This document shows positions 1 through 5,022 of a DNA stretch of 5,022 nucleotides, in pieces. Position 1 is the first letter of the stretch; each line of letters starts with the position of its first letter. The notes under the pieces were generated by a model, which did no database searches, had not been told where the DNA came from, and worked only from the letters and a program-made list of their open reading frames with translations. The DNA is from Prevotellaceae bacterium (GTDB taxonomy: Bacteria > Bacteroidota > Bacteroidia > Bacteroidales > UBA932). The stretch lies in the NCBI GenBank assembly GCA_031264645.1, contig JAISDR010000052.1:1-5022 (forward strand), given 5' to 3'. The translations under genes were made by a program, and so were the position numbers.

Positions 1-1358
1 TTCCGTTGCGCGCTGTTTTGCCGGTTAAGCGACAGCGTCAGGCTGTTCAGGTCGGCTTTACCGATGATAAAGCGTTCCTTGGTAGCGTCGTATGCAACGG
101 TAGCCAGATTCAGCGCTTCTTCGGCGCTGTTTATCAAATCCTGCTGGATATTGAAATCGTTAACAGTCATAATCACATCCTGTTCGAGTTTCTGTTCCTT
201 TTGCTGTATTGATATTTTGGTAACGTTCAGATTGTTTCGCGCCATGTTTGCACGTCCCTTTTTGACGCCCCAGTCGATAAGCGGAATACTCAGTCCCACA
301 CTGATAACGTCCTGCTGGAGCGGGCTTTTGTATGCATCCGAAAAATTGGGCGCAACCTGATTGAATCCCACGCTGACCGAGAAACTTGCGTCGAAATTCG
401 AACTCTTTGTCGTCCTGTCCACCTCCCTTTCAGCTTCGAACAATTCCTGCGAATAGCTAAGAAAATCAGGATTATATTCCTGTGCATACTTCAGAGCCTG
501 TTCGGGAGATATCGTAATGTCAGCCGGTCTGCCGGGCAGTTCGAGCGTCACATCCGTATTCTTGTCGATATTCAGGAAAGAGATGAAATTGAACATTGCC
601 CGTTTCAGGCTTATCTCCGCGTTTTTGAGCGAATTGCGGGCGTTTACGATGTCCAGTTTCAGAGTAAGCAGGTCGGCGTTTGAGATTGAAGCAATCTTTT
701 GCCGTTCCTGTCCGATGCGGTAAAGAACGTCGGACGATTCGACATTGTCCTTAGCCATGTCGTATTCCATCTGAGCCATGGCTAAAGCGAAGAAATACTG
801 TATTGCCGATTCGGATATTTCCTCGCGCGAATACAGGAACTGCGTTTTCGCCTTTTCGAACTTCAGCGGCTCTATTTTCTTTTCCCACTTGAAGCTGTTG
901 AATCCGAAAAGAGGCTGTGAATAGCCAATCCGGATGGGCACGGAAGTAAACTGCGAATAGTTGTTGTCGCCGTAGTTATGCATGTATCCGAGTTCCGAAT
1001 CGACGAAAAACGTTCCTCCGGTCAAGTCGAAATTCTGGCGTATGGAAAGGTTTCCGTACGAGTACAGCGACTGCTGCTGCCGGTAGACGTCGATATTTTC
1101 GTACGAATCGTAGCGTCTCGTGAAATCGCGGCGGTATTGCAGGGGCGTCGTCTGCAAATTCAGGGAAGGCAGTCGCGCAGCCCTGAACGAACGGTATGCC
1201 CAGTAGCTTGACAGGTACATGTTTTGAATTATAAACGCCTGCAGCGAGCTGTCTACGGCAACTTCGATTGATTCGGTGAGACTGAATTTCTTTGTCGATT
1301 GAGCGAAAGTATCTGCCCAAAAGAAAATTACCAGTACCGACAAAACAATTTTATTCAT
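1..1358 (-). CDS. TolC-family outer-membrane efflux channel, 3' end cut by window edge
   Basis: This is the outer-membrane exit duct of a tripartite efflux pump. The frame runs open from the ATG at 1358 to the left edge: 452 complete codons and no stop, so perhaps a few tens of residues are missing. Residues 1-19 form a signal peptide (Lys3, hydrophobic core, TFA|Q signal peptidase I site). There is no lipobox Cys, so it is not a lipidated OprM type. The family's internal duplication is visible: a beta-strand pair with 'GYSQPLFGFN' (about 145-154), and a second with 'VGLSIPLIDWG' (about 354-364) followed by basic KKGR. Long polar helices lie at about 155-260 and 366-452, as expected for the periplasmic alpha-barrel. 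'GKADLNSLTLSLNRQ' near the end is typical of the last helix. The start overlaps the permease stop by 4 nt, and AAAGAAGAAAAG upstream could serve as a weak ribosome-binding site. The TolC/OEP family is clear; the substrate is unknown. Confidence 0.93.
   Translation of the reverse strand, partial: MNKIVLSVLVIFFWADTFAQSTKKFSLTESIEVAVDSSLQAFIIQNMYLSSYWAYRSFRAARLPSLNLQTTPLQYRRDFTRRYDSYENIDVYRQQQSLYSYGNLSIRQNFDLTGGTFFVDSELGYMHNYGDNNYSQFTSVPIRIGYSQPLFGFNSFKWEKKIEPLKFEKAKTQFLYSREEISESAIQYFFALAMAQMEYDMAKDNVESSDVLYRIGQERQKIASISNADLLTLKLDIVNARNSLKNAEISLKRAMFNFISFLNIDKNTDVTLELPGRPADITISPEQALKYAQEYNPDFLSYSQELFEAEREVDRTTKSSNFDASFSVSVGFNQVAPNFSDAYKSPLQQDVISVGLSIPLIDWGVKKGRANMARNNLNVTKISIQQKEQKLEQDVIMTVNDFNIQQDLINSAEEALNLATVAYDATKERFIIGKADLNSLTLSLNRQNSAQR
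1355..1358 (-). promoter_or_regulatory. ATGA stop/start overlap coupling permease to TolC-like gene
   Basis: On the minus strand the permease TGA (1357-1355) and the ATG of the outer-membrane channel gene (1358-1356) share bases as ATGA. This supports a single transcript and suggests translational coupling by ribosomes that have just finished the permease. It also fixes the start of the channel gene, because the signal peptide begins exactly here. If the upstream frameshift is real, few ribosomes would reach this point from the permease start, unless the second half is translated from its own start. Confidence 0.8.
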
Positions 1359-2944
1359 ATCTTTTCTTCTTTAGATTTCAGTTCCTTTTTTCTATATATC
1401 CACCAGTAAACCATCGGAACGACAAACAGGCTGACGGGTGTTCCCATAATCATTCCGCCGATAGTTGCCACAGCGAGGGGCTTTTCCAGCTGCGAGCCCA
1501 GGTCGCTGGTAAACAGCAGCGGAACCATGCAGACAATGGAGGTCAAGCTCGTCATTATGATGGCTTTCAGACGGCGGCGTCCGGCTTCGTGAATGGCTGC
1601 CATCAGCGAATATCCCTCCCTGCGAAGCTGGTTCATCACGTCCACTTTCAGTATGGAGTCGTTGATAATGATACCCGAAGTAACCACAAGTCCTATGGCT
1701 GACATCAGGTTCAGCGAATGACCGGTAACAAGCAGCAGCGCAAGGGCAAACGTTATGTCAATCGGGATTTCGAAAAGGATAATCAGCGGCTGCTTGAAGT
1801 TCTCGAACTGCGACGAGAGGATGAAAAACATCAGCAAAACGGAGATAAACAGAATGACAATCATCTCGTTAATCATTTTCTTGTTGGAGAAGAAAGTCCC
1901 CGAAAAATCGACCTCCCAGTCCGTGTCGCCGATATTGTCCTGCGTTACGGTCTCGATGATTTTATCCGGACTGTCCGTTTCGTAATAATAAAAAGGTATA
2001 TATTCCCCGGCTTTTCCCGCCACAATCGTTTTCAGGTCTTCGGAACGGCTGACGCTTACAAAAGTCGACAGCGCCAGCTTGTTCCGGCTTTTGTCGTCGT
2101 TTTCCGAAATTTCTATCAGGGTCTCGTCGATGATTTCCTGAACGGTCTTTTCGTCGTCGCCCAGAATAATCGGCAGATACTGCTGCTGAGACCGCAGGGT
2201 CGCAAACCTGTTTTCCTTGAAAGCCGTGCGCAGGGTGCGGGCAATCAAGTCGTACGTAATCTTGTAGAGCAGGAGCTTCTCGCGGTCGATACGCAGGTTC
2301 AGCTGGTGCAGGAATGAATTTCCGACAGGCGTTTCTCCCGTTATCTGTTCGATATTCCGCTCCAGACCGCGGATAATGTCGGAGTTTATTTCCCGCGCCT
2401 TGTTGACGGTATAGTATTCCACGACAAGGTCAGCCTCGCCGGTCGAAAATATTTTCTCGAATATCGTCCCCACAGGCTCGAAAGAGACTATGGCGCCGGG
2501 ATACGTTTTTGACATGTATTCCGTTACCCTGTCCTTGAGGTCGGGAATTTCCCTTGCCGTCTTTGTTCGGACATAAAACTCCGATTCGGACGAAGTCTGT
2601 TCCTTTTCGCGATTCAGCAGGAATTGCTGCTGTCCGGTCAGGGTCGAATTTTCTTCCGAAATCCCTGAAAGCATTTTGGATAAATCCAGACAGCGGTCAT
2701 AGTTTTCCTGCAAGTGAATATTCTGATTCCAGTCGATTTTAACGAGTACTTCGCTCTGGTTTATATCCGGCATTTTTTCCTTCGGTATAATCCAGAACAG
2801 CCAGGCGCACAGCGGGAGCGTCGCAAACATCATGGCGAGCGTCAGGACTTTGTGCGAAAACACCCAGTTGATTCCAATGTCATAAAGCCGGAATGCAAGA
2901 GCTTCTTTCGGCTCTTTTTCAGGCTTGAAGCCGGACGTCTCCAT
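1355..2944 (-). CDS. RND efflux permease, C-terminal half (helices 7-12 and second periplasmic loop)
   Basis: This is the second half of the RND permease, in the frame shifted relative to its N-terminal half and overlapping it by 103 nt. The ATG at 2944 is only the first ATG; the frame stays open well upstream, so I do not think it is a native start, although GGAG lies 11 nt before it. The first 25 residues are a charged cytoplasmic linker (KPEKEPKEALAF). Helix 7 is at about 34-53, followed by 'PKEKMPDINQSEVLVKIDW', which mirrors the loop entry of the first half. The periplasmic domain spans about 55-358, and helices 8-12 lie at about 361-378, 386-407, 411-435, 458-480 and 490-515. Helix 10 has GIIINDSILKVDVMNQLRREG and then 'EAGRRRLKAIIMTSLTSI', diagnostic of RND permeases. 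Asn428 sits where AcrB has Lys940. A basic KKELKSKEEK tail follows. Its stop overlaps the TolC-like gene start. Confidence 0.9.
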   Translation of the reverse strand: METSGFKPEKEPKEALAFRLYDIGINWVFSHKVLTLAMMFATLPLCAWLFWIIPKEKMPDINQSEVLVKIDWNQNIHLQENYDRCLDLSKMLSGISEENSTLTGQQQFLLNREKEQTSSESEFYVRTKTAREIPDLKDRVTEYMSKTYPGAIVSFEPVGTIFEKIFSTGEADLVVEYYTVNKAREINSDIIRGLERNIEQITGETPVGNSFLHQLNLRIDREKLLLYKITYDLIARTLRTAFKENRFATLRSQQQYLPIILGDDEKTVQEIIDETLIEISENDDKSRNKLALSTFVSVSRSEDLKTIVAGKAGEYIPFYYYETDSPDKIIETVTQDNIGDTDWEVDFSGTFFSNKKMINEMIVILFISVLLMFFILSSQFENFKQPLIILFEIPIDITFALALLLVTGHSLNLMSAIGLVVTSGIIINDSILKVDVMNQLRREGYSLMAAIHEAGRRRLKAIIMTSLTSIVCMVPLLFTSDLGSQLEKPLAVATIGGMIMGTPVSLFVVPMVYWWIYRKKELKSKEEKI

Positions 2945-4503
2945 GTCAGGCTCGACTCCGGACTTCCGGATTCGGAAGCAGTTTTTCTGCGAAACCGGCG
3001 GAATATGCGCGGCATTCCGGCAGAATAGATTACCTTGTAAAGCACGGGTATAAAGACGATTCCGGTAAGGTATGAAACCATCAAGCCTACAGTTACGGAA
3101 AACGCCTGGTCGAAAAATATGGCTCCCGCCATCCCGCTAAGGAAAATCAGGGGCGCGAACACCGAGATGTTTGTCAATGCGGAGCTTAGCATCGGTATTG
3201 CGATTTCCTTTGTTCCCGATGCACAGGCGTCCGGCAATGGAAACCTGCGCCGGTGCTGCCCGATGTTGTCGCCTACCACTATGGAATTGTCAATCATGTT
3301 TCCCGAAGCAAGTATCAGCCCGGTGAGCGACACGACATTAAGCGAAATATGAAACAGATAGAAGAAAAGCAGACTGATAACCAGCGAAACAAACAGCCCC
3401 AGACCGATAATCACCGACAGCCTGCCGTCCTTGAGGAACACGACCGAGACCAGAAATACAAAGATAAACGCCAGTAATAAATTCTGCTGCAGGTTCGAGA
3501 TGGTATAGTCCAGCAACTCGGTTTGATTCTGTGTAACGTTGAACTCAATTTCGGGGAAATCGCGCCTGAAGCGTTCTACTTCGTCATTCATAGCCTTTTG
3601 CATGCTGCTCATATTCTCTTCCGACTGTTTGATTATCGAAAGGACAATCGAGCGTTTACCGTTATATATAGCCATTCCCTTTTCCTTTTCGGGGACGGTT
3701 TCCACTTTGGCGAAGTCCCGGAGCTGGTAGATGCGGTCGTTTTTGCGGATATAGATATTGCGGATATCCTCTATCGTCCTGAGAATCGACGAGAAGCGGA
3801 TGACGTATTCGTAGTACCCGTCGCGGACGGTCATGTTTCCCGGCTCGACATTGTTGCTGTTGAGCGCCGACTCGACGTCCGAGAGGCTCAGTCCGCTGAC
3901 GTCCATCAAAGTCCGGTCGGGCGAGATAAGCACCTGCCTCTTCATCAATCCCGAAATGTCAACCATTGCCACCTGCGACAGCTGCTCGAAACGGCGCCGG
4001 ATGACGGTCTCGGCAAACTCGCTCAGTTCAATGAACTTGGAGACGTCCGTGTTTTCGAAACCGACGTCGGAACGCAGCGTCAGGTTAAGGTTGAATACGG
4101 GAATATCCGTCGCGCTTGCCTTGATTACCCGCGGACGTTCGATTTCGCGCGGGAGGTATCCCATTGCCTGGTCAATCTTTTCATTGACTTCGATAAAGGA
4201 CAGGTCGGTATTTGCTCCATACTCGAAAGTCAGGAAAATGACGGCGCTTCCGTCGCGGGTTTCACTGCGGATATCTCGCAGCTTGCTTACCTGCATCAGC
4301 TGCTGGCGCACAGGACGTACGGTAGTGTTTTCCAGTTCGCGTGCAGAAGAATTTTGTCCCGAAATCTGCACTGTAATCTCCGGAATCGCAATATCCGGCA
4401 GAAGTGAGACGGGAATGTTCATGTAAGTGATGATTCCCAGTATAAAAAACGCTGTGAACACCATCATTACAGAGGTCGGACGCTGAATAAAATACTTAAA
4501 CAT
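2842..4503 (-). CDS. RND efflux permease, N-terminal half (helices 1-6 and first periplasmic loop)
   Basis: This is the first half of a proton-driven inner-membrane efflux permease of the AcrB/CusA superfamily. The ATG at 4503 is followed by the family's amphipathic start (FKYFIQRPTSVMMVF). Helix 1 is at about 13-31, then 'PVSLLPDIAIPEITVQ' and the conserved 'SARELENTTVRPV' of the first porter subdomain. The periplasmic loop spans about 32-335. Helices 2-6 lie at about 340-357, 362-384, 388-412, 437-460 and 468-493. Helix 4 carries GNMIDNSIVVGDNI: Asp405 matches the first of the AcrB proton-relay pair (D407), and the second is Asn, as in many 'VDNSIVV' relatives. From about residue 505 (RRKTASESG) the frame passes the likely frameshift; the last tens of residues up to the stop at 2842 are probably out-of-frame translation. 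No Shine-Dalgarno is visible, and the tandem 14-mer sits immediately upstream. Substrate (drug, metal, lipid) cannot be read from the sequence. Confidence 0.9.
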   Translation of the reverse strand: MFKYFIQRPTSVMMVFTAFFILGIITYMNIPVSLLPDIAIPEITVQISGQNSSARELENTTVRPVRQQLMQVSKLRDIRSETRDGSAVIFLTFEYGANTDLSFIEVNEKIDQAMGYLPREIERPRVIKASATDIPVFNLNLTLRSDVGFENTDVSKFIELSEFAETVIRRRFEQLSQVAMVDISGLMKRQVLISPDRTLMDVSGLSLSDVESALNSNNVEPGNMTVRDGYYEYVIRFSSILRTIEDIRNIYIRKNDRIYQLRDFAKVETVPEKEKGMAIYNGKRSIVLSIIKQSEENMSSMQKAMNDEVERFRRDFPEIEFNVTQNQTELLDYTISNLQQNLLLAFIFVFLVSVVFLKDGRLSVIIGLGLFVSLVISLLFFYLFHISLNVVSLTGLILASGNMIDNSIVVGDNIGQHRRRFPLPDACASGTKEIAIPMLSSALTNISVFAPLIFLSGMAGAIFFDQAFSVTVGLMVSYLTGIVFIPVLYKVIYSAGMPRIFRRFRRKTASESGSPESSLTWRRPASSLKKSRKKLLHSGFMTLESTGCFRTKS

Positions 4504-4506
4504 AAG

Positions 4507-4534
4507 TTAAGAACTAAGAGTTAAGAACTAAGAG
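4507..4534 (+). repeat. Perfect tandem 14-mer (2 x TTAAGAACTAAGAG)
   Basis: TTAAGAACTAAGAG occurs at 4507-4520 and again, without mismatch, at 4521-4534. Each copy is itself two 7-nt units (TTAAGAA, CTAAGAG; consensus YTAAGAR). Read on the minus strand, it occupies roughly -4 to -31 relative to the permease ATG at 4503, where a ribosome-binding site would lie, and it supplies no purine-rich Shine-Dalgarno there. Its outer part, TAAGAACTAAGAGTTT (4522-4537), is the exact reverse complement of 5000-5015 beyond the four-helix-bundle gene. The remaining stretch to the four-helix-bundle stop (4538-4577) shows nothing recognisable. Confidence 0.95.
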
Positions 4535-4577
4535 TTTGACTGACGTTGGCTGTGTAATTTTCCCTTTACTTTTCATA

Positions 4578-4949
4578 TCATTTTACAATTTTAGTGTTTT
4601 CTTTATTTTTAAGAGTTTTAATAGTCGCGACAAGCATGGATGTTAATTCATTGCAGTCGACAATCAAATTCTCATACAGATTTGTTTCGATATAATCTGT
4701 TGCATGAAGTAATTCCAGCCAGTAAACAGTTTCGTTAGCTTCTTTAAGGGCAATACTGAATTTACTGATGAAATCGGCATCGCTTTGGGCATATTCCGCT
4801 TCATGAATCGAAGCGCCAATCGCAGTTCCGCTTCTCAGAACTTGCTTGGAAAGTACATATTCGTTTTTATCATGAAGAAACTGCGAAAGCTTCACAATCC
4901 TCAAAGCAAACGCCAAACTTTTATCCCTTAATACAGACCTTTTTTTCAT
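4578..4949 (-). CDS. S23-type four-helix-bundle protein (23S rRNA IVP / TIGR02436 family)
   Basis: This 123-residue cytoplasmic protein has no signal peptide or membrane segment. The family signature is plain: 'FALRIVKLSQFL' in helix 1 (about 9-26); 'SKQVLRSGTAIGASIHEAEYAQS' split over helix 2 and the following turn (about 34-56), with the hallmark RSG..IGA.I.EA; 'DFISKFSIALKEANETVYWLELL' in helix 3 (about 59-81); and an EL-containing helix 4 (about 90-114). Length is normal for the family. Relatives occur inside 23S rRNA intervening sequences of some bacteria, as scattered genes in Bacteroidota and cyanobacteria, and as the accessory Avd protein of diversity-generating retroelements. Their molecular role is mostly unknown, though nucleic-acid binding has been proposed. 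Here there is no rRNA, reverse transcriptase or variable repeat nearby. The gene is more A+T-rich than the efflux genes and lies between inverted 7-nt-unit repeats, so I infer it came as a cassette. It ends 74 bp before the permease start. Confidence 0.93.
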   Translation of the reverse strand: MKKRSVLRDKSLAFALRIVKLSQFLHDKNEYVLSKQVLRSGTAIGASIHEAEYAQSDADFISKFSIALKEANETVYWLELLHATDYIETNLYENLIVDCNELTSMLVATIKTLKNKENTKIVK

Positions 4950-4970
4950 GTTCTTATTATTTAGATATTG

Positions 4971-4992
4971 TTTTTAACTCTTAACTTTTTAA
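4971..4992 (-). repeat. Degenerate 7-nt units in the leader of the four-helix-bundle gene
   Basis: On the minus strand this leader segment reads TTAAAAA (4992-4986), one G, TTAAGAG (4984-4978) and TTAAAAA (4977-4971). These are variants of the YTAAGAR unit of the flanking arrays. Between this block and the better-conserved array at 5000-5022 is a short GGGAG interruption. The segment ends 21 bp before the ATG of the four-helix-bundle gene. It appears to be a decayed continuation of the right-hand array. Confidence 0.7.
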
Positions 4993-4999
4993 CTCCCAA

Positions 5000-5022
5000 A
5001 AACTCTTAGTTCTTAGTTCTTA
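5000..5022 (-). repeat. Inverted partner of the 14-mer repeat, upstream of the four-helix-bundle gene
   Basis: Read on the minus strand, this stretch contains the 7-nt units CTAAGAA (5016-5010) and CTAAGAG (5009-5003) preceded by TAAGAA at the window edge, so the array may continue outside. Positions 5000-5015 are the perfect 16-nt reverse complement of 4522-4537, and the first 15 nt of that match also pair with the other copy (4508-4522). The two arrays are thus in inverted orientation around the four-helix-bundle gene. Confidence 0.93.

Larger units (their letters stand above)
1355..4503 (-). pseudogene. RND efflux permease, whole gene, interrupted by one frameshift
   Basis: The two overlapping frames listed separately are the N- and C-terminal halves of one RND permease. 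ATG to stop is 3,149 nt, one short of a multiple of three. Adding one base gives 1,050 codons (1,049 residues), the usual size of the family. The second frame starts on the third base of first-frame codons, as expected after loss of one base (a -1 ribosomal shift would give the same result). The change of frame must fall after transmembrane helix 6 (ends near 3010) and before the first-frame stop at 2842, that is, in the cytoplasmic linker before helix 7. Two runs of five A on the coding strand (2986-2982 and 2919-2915) are the likeliest places. Everything else is well preserved, which points to a recent mutation, a sequencing or assembly error, or less likely recoding. The halves may therefore be functional in the real genome. 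Confidence 0.72.
4504..5022. other. Candidate repeat-bounded cassette carrying the four-helix-bundle gene
   Basis: The segment from the permease ATG to the window edge is delimited by inverted arrays of the same 7-nt unit and holds only the four-helix-bundle gene. Base composition changes here: a 60-nt sample inside the gene (4621-4680) is about 38% G+C, whereas samples in the permease (4081-4200) are about 50%. There is no transposase or recombinase, so any mobility would need help in trans. No target-site duplication can be defined, because the right boundary is not in view. Calling it mobile is inference; the repeats and composition are directly seen. Confidence 0.4.

Noticed and set aside
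976..1320. 114-codon minus-strand frame
   Set aside because: It overlaps the TolC-like gene in another frame. That gene has a signal peptide and family motifs in the frame starting at 1358, and the alternative translation is Arg/Pro-rich with no motifs.
1718..2317. 199-codon open frame on the plus strand
   Set aside because: Antisense to the C-terminal half of the permease, low-complexity polar translation, no family resemblance.
2941..2962. ATG at 2944 with GGAG 11 nt upstream as a true independent start for the second permease half
   Set aside because: Not excluded, but the frame is open far upstream, the spacing is long, and the one-base deficit in total length is better explained by a frameshift in a single gene.
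3523..4407. 294-codon open frame on the plus strand
   Set aside because: It lies wholly antisense to the well-supported RND permease. The translation is rich in His, Arg and Asp with no recognisable domain, and is explained by the permease codon bias read backwards.
4507..4534. CRISPR-like or recombination-site array
   Set aside because: Two abutting 14-mers with no spacers are a simple tandem repeat, and no cas or recombinase gene is in view.
4538..4600. Intrinsic terminator after the four-helix-bundle gene
   Set aside because: There is no G+C-rich hairpin followed by a T-run on the minus strand, so read-through into the permease is at least possible.
4578..4949. Remnant of a 23S rRNA intervening sequence or a diversity-generating retroelement
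   Set aside because: No rRNA sequence, reverse transcriptase, template repeat or variable repeat is visible on either side; only the protein family is shared.
4950..5022. Promoter of the Bacteroides type (TTTG near -33, TAnnTTTG near -7) before the four-helix-bundle gene
   Set aside because: A TTTTTGG is present on the minus strand, but no TAnnTTTG follows at suitable spacing, and the segment is repeat-derived. I cannot support a promoter call here or in 4504-4577.

Overview
The window looks like part of a Bacteroidota (probably Bacteroidales) chromosome. This rests on the type of RND permease and TolC-family protein (for example the 'NDSILKVD' and 'QPLFGFN' signatures, which I recognise from that phylum), the weak or absent Shine-Dalgarno sequences, and the small S23-type four-helix-bundle gene. 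All supported genes lie on the minus strand, so transcription runs from the right edge to the left edge. I see no RNA gene, CRISPR array, transposase or intrinsic terminator.

Layout in the direction of transcription: (1) 5022-4950, a short A+T-rich leader containing copies of a 7-nt unit (consensus YTAAGAR). (2) 4949-4578, a 123-residue S23/TIGR02436-type four-helix-bundle protein. (3) 4577-4504, a 74-bp gap whose permease-proximal part is a perfect tandem 14-mer. It is inverted and complementary to the leader repeats, with a 16-nt perfect match between 4522-4537 and 5000-5015. (4) 4503-1355, an RND-superfamily efflux permease broken into two overlapping reading frames by what looks like one missing base between about 3010 and 2842. 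With one base restored, the gene would encode 1,049 residues, the normal size for the family. (5) 1358-1, a TolC-family outer-membrane efflux protein whose start codon overlaps the permease stop (ATGA). It is open to the left edge, with 452 codons visible and the C-terminus outside the window.

Working together: the permease (inner membrane, proton-driven) and the TolC-like channel are two of the three parts of a tripartite efflux pump. The periplasmic adaptor (HlyD/MFP) that normally completes the operon is not in the window. Its usual place, just before the permease, is occupied by the repeat-flanked four-helix-bundle gene. That gene is visibly more A+T-rich than its neighbours and looks like a small cassette set directly against the permease start codon. 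The two points most worth following up are this repeat-bounded cassette, including its possible effect on permease translation through a long-range RNA stem, and the permease frameshift.
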